Below, in pieces: positions 16,009-24,363 of a DNA stretch of 33,097 bases. This DNA is from CAYMQB01 sp964392665. GTDB taxonomy: Bacteria; Hydrothermota; E44-bin80. Made by a program: the position numbers and the translations under genes. Each line of letters opens with the position of its first letter. Position 1 is the stretch's first letter. The notes under the pieces were generated by a model. It made no database searches. It was not told the DNA's origin and worked only from the letters and a program-made list of their open reading frames with translations. The DNA is taken from NCBI GenBank assembly GCA_964392665.1, contig CAYMQB010000034.1, forward strand, positions 1-33,097, given 5' to 3'.

Positions 16009-17409
16009 TTATTCAAAGATTTTGCCGGGATTTAAGATGTTGTTCGGGTCGAACGCTTTTTTTATCCTTTTGGCAAGTTCGATCTTTTCTTTACTCCAGG
16101 ATAGGTGAATGAATCTCTTTTTAACTGTACCTATGCCGTGCTCACCAGATAGTGTTCCGCCAAGCCGAACCACTTCGGTAAGTAGTTTTTTCGTGATTTT
16201 CTCTATCTTTCGCTTCCATTCACCGTGACTCAGGTTCATTTTCAGGATATTTATATGCACATTTCCGTCTCCTGCATGTCCAAAAGGAACGATTTCAAGC
16301 CCTGATTCCTCTGAGAGTCTATATACAAAATCAAGCAGTTCAGGTATTTTTGACACGGGTACAACTACATCCTCACGCTCCATAATGCGACTTTTTTGCT
16401 CCAGTGCATCGTGAAGTGACCGTCTTGCCTTCCACAAACGTTCCTTTGTCTGGTCTGTATCTGCGACAAAGACATCGATTGCACCTGCTTTAAGGCAGAC
16501 TTCTCCAATTTTCTCATAGTTTTTTTCGACTCCGTCTTTGCTATTACCATCTATTCCAACAAGAAGATGAGCACCTGATTCGGAGAACGGGAAATCCTCT
16601 TCGAGAAACGATTTGAGAGCATCTATTGCTTTCTTTTCGATAAATTCGATGTTTACAGGTATAATAGAGGTCTCATATATTTTTCTTATAGTTGAACTTG
16701 CTTCTCTAAAGCTATTAAATGGAATAAGAAGGTCTACCCGGTATCCTGGAACAGGGATAAGTTTGAGTATAATCTTTGTAATAATTGCAAGTGTGCCTTC
16801 CGACCCTGTTATAATGCCGATTAGATTGTAACCTGTTGCATTTTTGTGCATTTTTCCGCCAAGAGATAGAATTTCACCTGTTGGAAGCACAACTTCAAGT
16901 CCTCTAACATAATCTTTTGTGGTTCCATACTTAACAGCCCTTGGACCTCCTGCACCCTCTGCAATGTTTCCCCCTATGCTGCAGCTGTCAAGGCTCGCAG
17001 GATCCGGTGGGTAGAATAGCCCCTGTTTTTCGACTGCCTCCTGAAGTTTTCCTGTGATAACACCCGGTTCGACAACAGCAACCATATTATTCTTATCAAT
17101 TTCGAGTATTTTTGTAAAATGCTCCATGCTAAGAACTATTCCACCCATTATAGGAATTGCTCCGCCGCTAACACCTGTTCCAAGTCCTCTTGGGGTAATG
17201 GGAATAAGATTTTTATTTGCAATCATCATTATTTTTGATATTTGTGGTGTGTTTTCTGGTTTAAGGACAATATCGGGCATTGCACTTTCCTCGGATGTTT
17301 CATCCTTCGAATAAGGAACGAGGTCATCATTGGCAGTAATCACATTTTTGGCACCAAGCAGGATTTCGAATTTCTTTATGATATCACCAGTTATTTTGTT
17401 ATACTTCAT
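16009..17409 (-). CDS. glcD: FAD-binding 2-hydroxyacid oxidase/dehydrogenase, GlcD type
   Basis: 466 residues of the FAD-linked oxidase family that includes glycolate oxidase subunit GlcD and D-lactate dehydrogenases. The PCMH-type FAD domain (about 35-215) shows ITPRGLGTGVSGGAIP, DPASLDSCSIGGNIAEGAGGPRAVKYGTT and ATGYNLIGIITGSEGTLAIIT. The C-terminal cap has FGHAGDGNVHINIL with the metal and substrate-binding histidines, LSGEHGIG and a final FDPNNILNPGKIF. The substrate cannot be fixed from sequence; glycolate or D-lactate are likely. The iron-sulfur partner (GlcF) is not adjacent, so it may use another electron acceptor. No good ribosome binding site; a promoter ends five bases before the ATG, suggesting a leaderless mRNA. 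Confidence 0.92.
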   Translation of the reverse strand: MKYNKITGDIIKKFEILLGAKNVITANDDLVPYSKDETSEESAMPDIVLKPENTPQISKIMMIANKNLIPITPRGLGTGVSGGAIPIMGGIVLSMEHFTKILEIDKNNMVAVVEPGVITGKLQEAVEKQGLFYPPDPASLDSCSIGGNIAEGAGGPRAVKYGTTKDYVRGLEVVLPTGEILSLGGKMHKNATGYNLIGIITGSEGTLAIITKIILKLIPVPGYRVDLLIPFNSFREASSTIRKIYETSIIPVNIEFIEKKAIDALKSFLEEDFPFSESGAHLLVGIDGNSKDGVEKNYEKIGEVCLKAGAIDVFVADTDQTKERLWKARRSLHDALEQKSRIMEREDVVVPVSKIPELLDFVYRLSEESGLEIVPFGHAGDGNVHINILKMNLSHGEWKRKIEKITKKLLTEVVRLGGTLSGEHGIGTVKKRFIHLSWSKEKIELAKRIKKAFDPNNILNPGKIFE

Positions 17410-17414
17410 AATCT

Positions 17415-17442
17415 CTTATAGCAAAAAACAAGACAAAGTCAA
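17415..17442 (-). promoter_or_regulatory. Promoter of the GlcD-type gene, probably leaderless
   Basis: On the minus strand TTGACT (17442-17437), a 16-base spacer and TATAAG (17420-17415), each 5 of 6 matches. The -10 box ends five bases before the ATG at 17409, so the mRNA should begin at or within a base or two of the start codon. Confidence 0.65.
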
Positions 17443-17492
17443 GAGAAAATTTAATCGTAGATTCTATTTGGACTGTACTGCTGTTTTTTTTC

Positions 17493-17521
17493 TTGACATT
17501 GGAGATAATTCTTATTATGAT
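17493..17521 (+). promoter_or_regulatory. tRNA-Val promoter
   Basis: TTGACA (6 of 6, 17493-17498), a 17-base spacer and TATGAT (5 of 6, 17516-17521). Predicted start near 17528, ten bases before the mature tRNA. The best sigma-70 promoter in the window. Confidence 0.85.
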
Positions 17522-17537
17522 ACAAGAGTGTGAGTGT

Positions 17538-17614
17538 GGGCGGGTAGCTCAGCTGGTGAGAGCGCCTGCCTTACAAGCAGGAGGCCATCAGTTCAAATCT
17601 GGTTCCGCCCACCA
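17538..17614 (+). tRNA. tRNA-Val (UAC anticodon)
   Basis: A 77-base cloverleaf. The acceptor stem GGGCGGG pairs with TCCGCCC (one G-U pair); D stem GCTC/GAGC; anticodon stem CCTGC/GCAGG around the loop CTTACAA, giving anticodon TAC (reads GUA and other valine codons); five-base variable loop; T arm ATCAG-TTCAAAT-CTGGT; discriminator A and an encoded CCA end. A perfect promoter precedes it. Confidence 0.97.
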
Positions 17615-17709
17615 TCAGTTTTTCTTCGCTTACCCGATTTGCTCGGATTCCATCTACAACCGAAGAGAATATTGGCATTTGTAATACCCAAAAAATACTA
17701 AAAAAGGTC

Positions 17710-17738
17710 TTGACAAATTAGGTTTTTGTGATTATATT
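17710..17738 (+). promoter_or_regulatory. groESL promoter
   Basis: TTGACA (6 of 6, 17710-17715), a 17-base spacer and TATATT (5 of 6, 17733-17738). Start expected near 17745, giving a leader of about 67 bases that contains an inverted repeat. A housekeeping-type promoter, not a visible heat-shock sigma-32 type. Confidence 0.8.
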
Positions 17739-17753
17739 CTTTTACAATTTAAA

Positions 17754-17783
17754 CTTTAAGATCCTTTTTTATGAATCTTAAAG
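17754..17783 (+). promoter_or_regulatory. Inverted repeat in the groESL leader
   Basis: Perfect 9-bp arms CTTTAAGAT (17754-17762) and ATCTTAAAG (17775-17783) with a 12-base spacer, just downstream of the predicted start of transcription. This is where the HrcA operator CIRCE (TTAGCACTC-N9-GAGTGCTAA) usually lies, but the sequence is different. It could be an operator for another repressor or an RNA hairpin that responds to temperature. Confidence 0.6.
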
Positions 17784-17811
17784 AGTTCCATTAAAGAAAG
17801 GAGGAAGGCTT

Positions 17812-18084
17812 ATGAAAGTTAGGCCAATAAACAGAAAAGTGCTTGTAGAAAGGATCGAGGAAGAGGTTAAGAAAGGGGGAATAATAATCCCTGATACAGC
17901 AAAAGAGAAACCTCAGAAGGGAAAGGTTATAGAAGTTGCTAAAGTAGGAAAGGACGAAGATCCAATGCAGGTTAAGAAAGGAGAAAAAATACTCTTTGGA
18001 AAATACTCAGGGACTGAAATAGAGATAGGAAAAGAAGAGTATCTTATAATGACAGAAGATGATATTCTAGCAGTTATAGAATAG
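17812..18084 (+). CDS. groES: Co-chaperonin GroES
   Basis: Ten-kilodalton lid of the GroEL chaperonin. 90 residues, slightly short but normal. Starts MKVRPINRKVLVERIEEE, with the mobile loop around KKGGIIIPDTAKEKPQKG (the GGIIIP motif docks on GroEL) and the closing strand EYLIMTEDDILAVIE. AGGAGG lies eight bases before the ATG. Followed by groEL after 27 bases, in one operon from the promoter at 17710. Control is probably through the inverted repeat in the leader. Confidence 0.98.
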   Translation: MKVRPINRKVLVERIEEEVKKGGIIIPDTAKEKPQKGKVIEVAKVGKDEDPMQVKKGEKILFGKYSGTEIEIGKEEYLIMTEDDILAVIE

Positions 18085-18111
18085 TAAAACGACTTGAAAG
18101 GAGGGATGAGT

Positions 18112-19752
18112 ATGGCAGCGAAGCAGATCCTTTATTCAGATGAAGCAAGAAGGGCAATTCAAAAGGGTGTTGACAAACTTGCAAATGCTGTGAAGGTAAC
18201 ACTTGGACCGAAGGGAAGAAATGTTGCTCTCGATAAGAAGTTTGGGGCACCGACAATAACCAAAGATGGTGTTACCGTTGCAAAAGAGATAGAAATAAAA
18301 GACCCATTTGAAAATATGGGTGCACAAATGGTCAATGAAGTTGCATCGAAAACAAGTGATGTAGCAGGCGATGGAACGACAACTGCAACCATTCTTGCAC
18401 AGGCAATATTCCGCGAAGGTTTGAAGAATGTTACCGCCGGAGCAAACCCGATGGCAATAAGAATTGGCGTTGGGAAGGCAGTCGATAAGGTTGTGGACGA
18501 ATTGAAAAATATTGCAAGAGTGACTAAGTCAAAAAAGGAAATTGCTCAGGTTGGTACTATATCCGCTAACAATGATACAACAATAGGAGAGATTATTGCC
18601 GATGCAATGGAAAAAGCTGGAAAAGACGGTGTTATTACGGTTGAAGAAGGTAAAGGGTTGAAGATGGAGCTCGAAATCGTCGAAGGTATGCAGTTTGATA
18701 GAGGTTACATTTCCCCCTATTTTATAACTAATGCGGACAAAATGGAAACTATACTTGAATCACCTTTAATTCTTATTTACGATAAAAAGATAACTACAAT
18801 GAAAGACCTTCTTCCGCTTCTGGAAAAGGTGGCTCAACAGGGCAAACCGTTGCTCATTATTTCTGAGGAAGTAGAAGGTGAGGCACTTGCCACGCTTGTT
18901 GTCAATAAGCTAAGAGGGACATTGAGTTGTGCTGCAGTAAAGGCTCCTGGTTATGGTGATAGAAGAAAAGCAATGCTTGAAGATATTGCCGTTCTCACAG
19001 GAGGTCGTGTCATATCGGAAGACGCCGGTATGAAACTCGAAAATGCAAAAGTGAGCGACCTTGGCAAAGCCAAAACCATAAAGATTGATAAGGACAATAC
19101 AACGATTGTTGAGGGTTTAGGCAAGAAGGATGACATAAAGGGAAGAATTTCTCAGATAAAGATACAGGTTGATGAGACAACCTCTGATTATGACAAGGAA
19201 AAGCTTCAAGAGCGACTTGCCAAACTTTCAGGAGGTGTTGCCGTAATCAATGTGGGAGCTGCTACAGAAGTCGAGATGAAAGAGAAGAAGGCAAGAGTTG
19301 AAGATGCTCTTCATGCAACAAAGGCAGCTGCTGAAGAAGGTATTGTTCCTGGTGGAGGTGTTGCTTTGTTGAGAACTGTTTCTTTGCTCGATAAGATGAA
19401 ACTCGATGACCCCGAACAGCAAATTGGAATTAGCATTATTAAGAAAGCAGTGGAAGAACCGATGAAGCAATTGGCAAACAATGCCGGTGAAGAAGGAGCA
19501 GTGGTTGTTGAAACTGCAAAGACAAAAGGTAAGAATGTTGGTTACAATGTTAATACAGGAGAATACGAAGATATGTTCGAAGCTGGAATAATTGATCCGA
19601 CAAAAGTGACGAGAACTGCTTTGCAGAACGCAGCAAGTATTGCTTCACTCTTAATAACTACAGAAGCGATGATAACGGAAGAGCCAGAAAGGGAAGATAA
19701 GACTCCTCCGATGCCACCTCCGGGAGGAGGGTACGGGGGAGGGATGTACTAA
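18112..19752 (+). CDS. groEL: Chaperonin GroEL
   Basis: Sixty-kilodalton ATP-dependent folding chamber subunit. 546 residues, standard length. Landmarks: KVTLGPKGRNVALDKKFGAP, the ATP-binding DGTTTATILAQAI, GYISPYFITN, CAAVKAPGYGDRRKAMLEDIA, AAAEEGIVPGGGVALL, and the Gly-Met-rich tail ending GGGYGGGMY. In-frame ATGs at 18094 (as TTG), 18106 and 18112 compete; AAGGAGGG (18098-18105) touches 18106 but is six bases before 18112, and 18112 gives the family start MAAKQILYSDEAR. Second gene of the groESL operon. A strong hairpin follows the stop. Confidence 0.98.
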   Translation: MAAKQILYSDEARRAIQKGVDKLANAVKVTLGPKGRNVALDKKFGAPTITKDGVTVAKEIEIKDPFENMGAQMVNEVASKTSDVAGDGTTTATILAQAIFREGLKNVTAGANPMAIRIGVGKAVDKVVDELKNIARVTKSKKEIAQVGTISANNDTTIGEIIADAMEKAGKDGVITVEEGKGLKMELEIVEGMQFDRGYISPYFITNADKMETILESPLILIYDKKITTMKDLLPLLEKVAQQGKPLLIISEEVEGEALATLVVNKLRGTLSCAAVKAPGYGDRRKAMLEDIAVLTGGRVISEDAGMKLENAKVSDLGKAKTIKIDKDNTTIVEGLGKKDDIKGRISQIKIQVDETTSDYDKEKLQERLAKLSGGVAVINVGAATEVEMKEKKARVEDALHATKAAAEEGIVPGGGVALLRTVSLLDKMKLDDPEQQIGISIIKKAVEEPMKQLANNAGEEGAVVVETAKTKGKNVGYNVNTGEYEDMFEAGIIDPTKVTRTALQNAASIASLLITTEAMITEEPEREDKTPPMPPPGGGYGGGMY

Positions 19753-19765
19753 TAGATGTACTAAT

Positions 19766-19794
19766 ATTGCCGACGTCCTCAGGGCGTCGGCAAT
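19766..19794 (+). terminator. Strong hairpin after groEL, without a U-tract
   Basis: A perfect 10-bp stem ATTGCCGACG / CGTCGGCAAT with a nine-base loop, 13 bases after the groEL stop. No T-run follows on either side, so it may be a factor-dependent terminator, an mRNA 3'-end stabiliser or a dispersed repeat. Confidence 0.45.
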
Positions 19795-19812
19795 GTCACA
19801 AAGTAGCGACTT

Positions 19813-20109
19813 ATGCCAACATACAGATACAGATGCTTGAAGTGTAAGAAGGAATTTGATATATTCCATAGTATCTCAAAATGTATGCACAAGTGTCCTA
19901 CGTGTGGCGGTAAACTGGAGAGAGTTATTACTCCCAATATGGCAATAATATTTAAGGGCTCTGGATTTTATGAAACCGATTACAAAAGAAAGTCGAATGG
20001 AAACGGTAACGACCATAAGAAAACGGAAAAAAACAATAAACAACGGCAAATGGAAAAGAAGACTGAAAAAAAAGTAGCGGAAACGAAAGAAGCAAGCAAA
20101 AAGGAGTAG
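19813..20109 (+). CDS. FmdB-type zinc ribbon protein
   Basis: 98 residues. The first 60 are the FmdB-type regulatory domain: MPTYRYRC start, zinc ribbon cysteines C8/C11 and C28/C31 (an extra C24 between), and the ITPNMAIIFKGSGFYETDYK end that is diagnostic. The rest is a long charged Lys/Glu/Asn tail without structure. The family is widespread, small and poorly characterised; a regulatory role is only suggested by its history in formamidase operons. The ribosome binding site is weak. Ends 3 bases before the lipoprotein's preferred start, so the two are probably co-transcribed. Confidence 0.88.
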   Translation: MPTYRYRCLKCKKEFDIFHSISKCMHKCPTCGGKLERVITPNMAIIFKGSGFYETDYKRKSNGNGNDHKKTEKNNKQRQMEKKTEKKVAETKEASKKE

Positions 20110-20112
20110 ATG

Positions 20113-20613
20113 ATGAAGAAAGTGTATTTCTTATTTTTTGTTTTTACTCTTTTCCTGGGATTTGGGTGCCAGGAGAAACCGGGTGCAAATACGGGAAAAG
20201 CGAGCGAAATAAAGACATTCACTCCTCCTGCAGATGGCAAGATTATGGAAAATCAGAAACAGGCATACATAAAGGCTTCTTTTGCTCTGAAAAAAGCAAT
20301 GGATAATTACTCTGAGAACATAAAGGTATTTATCGACAAATATAAGGTAAATCCAGATCTTAGCCAAATGTCTGATACAACTTTCTTAAAAGCGCATCCT
20401 GATATCCGAAAAGCCTGGAAAGTATTAACTCTTAAATGGATTGATATGCAGAATATGGCATACGAAAGTGCTGGGATCACAGAAGAAGAATTCAACTGGA
20501 TAGGCGGCGCATTAACGGACAAAATCAATAGCGATATTCAAAAGGACGTGGAGAAGGCGCTCACTCCAAAGAGCGAAGAGAAGAAAGAGAGTAAAGAAGA
20601 GAAAGAAAAATAG
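20113..20613 (+). CDS. Small predicted lipoprotein of unknown function
   Basis: 166 residues. The signal peptide MKKVYFLFFVFTLFLGFGC ends in a lipobox whose cysteine would be lipidated after cleavage; the mature part is helical, with a PPADGK linker, a conserved-looking core ending in WIGGALTDKIN, and a charged Lys/Glu tail (last 20 residues). I do not recognise a family. Two ATGs (20110, 20113) are in frame; AAGGAG (20101-20106) is three and six bases away respectively, so the second is preferred. It is preceded directly by the FmdB-type gene. It converges on the cyclase gene; a 7-bp inverted repeat (AATCCTG / CAGGATT, 20655-20679) lies between and into the end of the latter. Confidence 0.8.
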   Translation: MKKVYFLFFVFTLFLGFGCQEKPGANTGKASEIKTFTPPADGKIMENQKQAYIKASFALKKAMDNYSENIKVFIDKYKVNPDLSQMSDTTFLKAHPDIRKAWKVLTLKWIDMQNMAYESAGITEEEFNWIGGALTDKINSDIQKDVEKALTPKSEEKKESKEEKEK

Positions 20614-20663
20614 GCTTCTTTAATTTTTGATGTTTTAAAAACTATCTCACAAGGAATCCTGAG

Positions 20664-23600
20664 CTATGGATACAGGATTTGCCTTATCTCTTTTTTCTTG
20701 AGGAAACTATACCTTATCCTTTCACTGTCTATGTCTTCAAGGATTCCTTCCACTATCTGCTTCCCCTTTTTCTTATACTTGGTTATTTTACTTTCATCAC
20801 CTTTTTTCATAAAAAGTGTGATGAAATCGGAATAAAGAGAAATAAGTCCTTCCGTGTTTGACATCTTTTCATATATCCTGAATGTTTCCAGAAGCATCTG
20901 TTCGGCATTTTCGTAGTCTCCCTGTTCAATCTTTATGTTTCCCTTTAGTCTTTTTACAGATGCTTGTAATTCAAGGTTTTCGGTGTGTTCAAGATATTGA
21001 TTTATTTTTTCTGTGTATTCTGTTGCTTTTTTCACATTTTTTATTTCGAAATACAACCAGGAAAGCTGGTCATATGTTTCCATTAGCATAGAGGTGCTTT
21101 TCAATTCTTCAAAAATGTTTACAGCATCATTATAGTAGTTCAGTGCTTTATTATTATCACCTTTTCTCAAGTATATTACACCGAAGTTAATATATGCAAA
21201 TCCAAAACCGAGTTTATTGTGTATTTTTTTGCTTATACTAAGATATTCGTTTAAGTATTCTTCTGCTTTTTTAAGGTCATTGAGGAATGTATACATCTCG
21301 GCAAGGTTATTGCAGCCGATGGCTGTTCCTAACCTGTTTCCCATTTTTTTGTCAAGTTCCTGTGATTTCTCATACATTTTTATTGCTTTACTGCATTTTC
21401 CTTGACTTTGATAGACACCTGCCATATTGTTATAAACTGCTGCCAAACCTCCGTGCGAGTTGTTCTTTGTTTCGATCTCAAGTACCTTGGAATAGTATTC
21501 GAGACTTTTCTGTAAGTCACCGGTGTAGTTGAGAAGCAATGCCCGCTTGCTGTAGGAACTTGTTTGCATATTTTCTCTTTCTTCAAGTTCAAGTTTATCC
21601 TTTATGAAATCGAAAATAGTCTCGAAATCATCGAGAAGTCGGAAAGCTTCCCTGATATTTCCTGTCAGATAGTCAACCCATATTTCTTCGAATATCAGGC
21701 TTACCATTTCTTTTGAGTTCTTCTTAGGAACATACTGTCTCGCTTGTGATAGTTTCTCTCTTGCTCTTTCATAAAGGCTCATCTTCTGATATAGGTTTGC
21801 CAAGGACTTCAGAGTGGAGAATTTTGCTTTTTCTGTAGAAGCATATTTAAATGCAAGTTCCAGGTTTTCTTTGGCTTCCTCATTCTTGCCTATTCGAGTC
21901 AGGACCTGCCCCAAACTCAAGTAGAGGTCGAAGGAATATTTGGAACCTTCTTCATGAGATGCAAGAATTGTTATTGCTCTTTTGAAACGCGAAATCGCTT
22001 CATCGTTGTTGTAATTCTTTGCAGATTCCTTTCCACTCAAGAGATAGTAGTAACCTGCCTTATTCCATTCGTCTCCCTGCTCATAGTGAAATGCAAGAAG
22101 ATTCGCAATGGTAGTAGTCATTTGGGGATAACTTTCTTCAAGCCAAATTGCAAATTGCCTATGAAGCTTCTTCCTCACTCTTTTCAGTATACTTGAATAG
22201 ATTGACTCCTGTATCAGGATATGATTGAAGATATACTCTTTCGCATCCTCGAACAATGACTCAACCCTTTGTTGAACAAAACCTTTTGTCGAGAGAGATG
22301 CGAGTTCCTGTATCATCGTCTGCTTGAAAATTTCCTGTATTGGTTTGTCCCAGAATATTCTGCCAATAACGGATGCATATTGAAGTATGTTTTTTTCAAT
22401 ATTGGCAAGAAGATCCACTCTGCTTATTACTATTTCATTAATGGTATCAGGTATGTATTTTACATCTATATCCTCTTCTGCAATCCAGTTCACACCCTTC
22501 TTTGTAATTAGCTTCCGCTCCATTAACGCCTTAAGAAGCTCTTCTATAAAGAGAGGATTTCCTTCTCCCTTCTTGACGATTTTTTCTTTGACCTGCATTG
22601 GGATTTTATCGATACTCAGTAATGTTGCGATTAGTTTTAAGGAAACATCTTCTGCAAGCGGTTTTAACTCGAGACTTGAAGAAAATGGCTTATCGTGAAA
22701 AACACTAAGAAAATCTGACACGGGGTCGTCTTGAAGCAAGGGTCTTGTAATAAGGATGAAAAGGACCGGAGTATCCTGAAGAAAGTTTATAAGATGTCGT
22801 AACACAAGCAAGGATGAAGAATCTACCCAATGGAAATCTTCAAACCCAATAGCAAGCGTTTTTTTCTCCGAGAGTTTTCTCAACAGATTTTCTATCATAT
22901 AGTATACGATCTGATGTTTTCTCTTTGGTTCGAGATTTGCTTCCTTGATAGATGTGAAATCAAGTATGATGTCAATAAGGTCGAGGACTCCCAAATCTAC
23001 TGTACCTAATAGATTGTTAAATGAGTTTATTATACTCTTTTTTGCTTCATCTTCATCCATATCTGTTGTTATGGATGTGATACTTCTTACAAATTGCTTA
23101 AATGGATGCAACTCTTCCTGCCCGAAGGGGAGTGAGCGTGTTTCGAAAAGAAGGGTTTCTTCGGCATTTATCTGCTCTTCAAATTCGTGAAACAGTCTTG
23201 ACTTTCCAATTCCAGGTTGTCCTTTGAGAATTAGTAAATGCATAGATTTTTCTTTCTTTGTTTCTTCCAATTTATCAAGAAGGAAATTGATTTCTCTATC
23301 TCTTCCAAGAAGTGGGCTTTCTAATTCTTTGATTCCTCTTATCTTTTCCCGCTGTGTCCGAACGGTTTTCAAAAGATAACAAGTTATATGTTTTGCTTTT
23401 CCTTTCACCTCTGTTTCACCGAATGGTTCGAACTGAAAAGTATGTTTTGTTCTTTCATAGAATTCTTTACTAACGAGGATATTATTCTCAGGGGCTATAT
23501 TTTCAAGCCTTGATGCTACATTTACAGTGTCGCCAATTACGGTATAATCCTGAACATCCCCCGAACCAACTTTTCCAAGCACGACCTCACCTGAATGAAG

Positions 23601-24005
23601 AGCTATGTGAAGATTCAGAGGCAAATGTATTTTCTCGGTTATGTCTTCTATCGAGCGCTCTATTTCAATGGCTGCTCTTCCTGCTCTCTCAGCATGGTTT
23701 TCGTAAGCAATGGGTGCACCGAATAGAGCCATTATTTCGTCGCCAATGTATTTATGGACGGTGCCTCCGTATTTTCTTATGCTGTTTGACATATTTTCAA
23801 ATACCGTATTGAGTAAATCCTGAATCATTTCGGGGTCCATTGTTTCGGAAATACTCGTAAAACCAGCGATATCGGCAAAAAGAACAGTGATGATTTTTCG
23901 CTCGCCGGTCTTTTCCTGTTCAACGAGAGATTTGCCGCAGTTTCCGCAGAAGTTCATCTCGGGTGGATTGAGAAAACCACAATTGGGGCATTTGGTTTTA
24001 TCCAT
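20664..24005 (-). CDS. Zinc ribbon-class IIIb adenylyl cyclase-AAA ATPase-TPR signalling protein
   Basis: 1113 residues. Order: zinc ribbon C6/C9/C20/C23; class III cyclase catalytic domain (about 36-215); NTPase domain (about 230-520) with Walker A GQPGIGKS (262-269) and a FEDFHWVD Walker B; then a helical region and many TPR units (about 640-1080). Cyclase residues visible: metal-binding D45 (FADIAGFT) and D89 (GDEIMALFG), substrate lysine K85, T155 at the second substrate position (YTVIGDT), N162 and R166 of the transition-state motif. The Lys/Thr pair is the class IIIb hallmark and implies ATP as substrate, so cAMP is the likely product. No membrane helix; cytosolic. The ATPase-TPR part resembles MalT/STAND regulators and probably senses something by oligomerising. 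Promoter 7 bases before the ATG. Confidence 0.9.
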   Translation of the reverse strand: MDKTKCPNCGFLNPPEMNFCGNCGKSLVEQEKTGERKIITVLFADIAGFTSISETMDPEMIQDLLNTVFENMSNSIRKYGGTVHKYIGDEIMALFGAPIAYENHAERAGRAAIEIERSIEDITEKIHLPLNLHIALHSGEVVLGKVGSGDVQDYTVIGDTVNVASRLENIAPENNILVSKEFYERTKHTFQFEPFGETEVKGKAKHITCYLLKTVRTQREKIRGIKELESPLLGRDREINFLLDKLEETKKEKSMHLLILKGQPGIGKSRLFHEFEEQINAEETLLFETRSLPFGQEELHPFKQFVRSITSITTDMDEDEAKKSIINSFNNLLGTVDLGVLDLIDIILDFTSIKEANLEPKRKHQIVYYMIENLLRKLSEKKTLAIGFEDFHWVDSSSLLVLRHLINFLQDTPVLFILITRPLLQDDPVSDFLSVFHDKPFSSSLELKPLAEDVSLKLIATLLSIDKIPMQVKEKIVKKGEGNPLFIEELLKALMERKLITKKGVNWIAEEDIDVKYIPDTINEIVISRVDLLANIEKNILQYASVIGRIFWDKPIQEIFKQTMIQELASLSTKGFVQQRVESLFEDAKEYIFNHILIQESIYSSILKRVRKKLHRQFAIWLEESYPQMTTTIANLLAFHYEQGDEWNKAGYYYLLSGKESAKNYNNDEAISRFKRAITILASHEEGSKYSFDLYLSLGQVLTRIGKNEEAKENLELAFKYASTEKAKFSTLKSLANLYQKMSLYERAREKLSQARQYVPKKNSKEMVSLIFEEIWVDYLTGNIREAFRLLDDFETIFDFIKDKLELEERENMQTSSYSKRALLLNYTGDLQKSLEYYSKVLEIETKNNSHGGLAAVYNNMAGVYQSQGKCSKAIKMYEKSQELDKKMGNRLGTAIGCNNLAEMYTFLNDLKKAEEYLNEYLSISKKIHNKLGFGFAYINFGVIYLRKGDNNKALNYYNDAVNIFEELKSTSMLMETYDQLSWLYFEIKNVKKATEYTEKINQYLEHTENLELQASVKRLKGNIKIEQGDYENAEQMLLETFRIYEKMSNTEGLISLYSDFITLFMKKGDESKITKYKKKGKQIVEGILEDIDSERIRYSFLKKKEIRQILYP

Positions 24006-24012
24006 AACCTTT

Positions 24013-24041
24013 CATATAGCATTTTTCAACTAGGGTGTCAA
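24013..24041 (-). promoter_or_regulatory. Promoter of the cyclase gene, probably leaderless
   Basis: On the minus strand TTGACA (6 of 6, 24041-24036), a 17-base spacer and TATATG (4 of 6, 24018-24013). Seven bases (AAAGGTT) separate it from the ATG at 24005, so the expected start of transcription is at the initiation codon; the AAGG there would be mostly untranscribed. Confidence 0.6.
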
Positions 24042-24123
24042 GGCAAAAGTCCTAATGGTTTCTTGAAAAATGTGGAGTGTGTCACCGTTTACTCATTCAA
24101 AATGAAAAAGAGCCAAATTTGTC

Positions 24124-24152
24124 TTGAAATTTAGTCTAAAAGAATGTATACT
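24124..24152 (+). promoter_or_regulatory. Rightward promoter far upstream of the Yip1-family gene
   Basis: TTGAAA (24124-24129, 5 of 6), a 17-base spacer and TATACT (24147-24152, 5 of 6). Start near 24159, about 274 bases before the next gene. No frame of size follows. Confidence 0.5.
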
Positions 24153-24334
24153 TTACAAAGAGTGGCTTTTACTGAGTCGAACAATATACTATGAGGAAAA
24201 TAATCTAAGGGTTTGTTTATGATTAGAGAAAAAGGGTAACTTAAAATCTCCCTTTAGGAAAGAGGGATTTATTGAAAAGAACCTGCAATAGCATGTTTGG
24301 TTTTCATTTGAGTGAGACCAATGTTAATTTTTAT

Positions 24335-24363
24335 TTGACATAATCGCTGGTATGTGATAGAAG
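24335..24363 (+). promoter_or_regulatory. Promoter of the Yip1-family gene and efflux genes
   Basis: TTGACA (6 of 6, 24335-24340), a 17-base spacer and TAGAAG (24358-24363, 4 of 6) with a TG at the extended -10 position. Start near 24370, giving a leader of about 63 bases. Confidence 0.6.
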
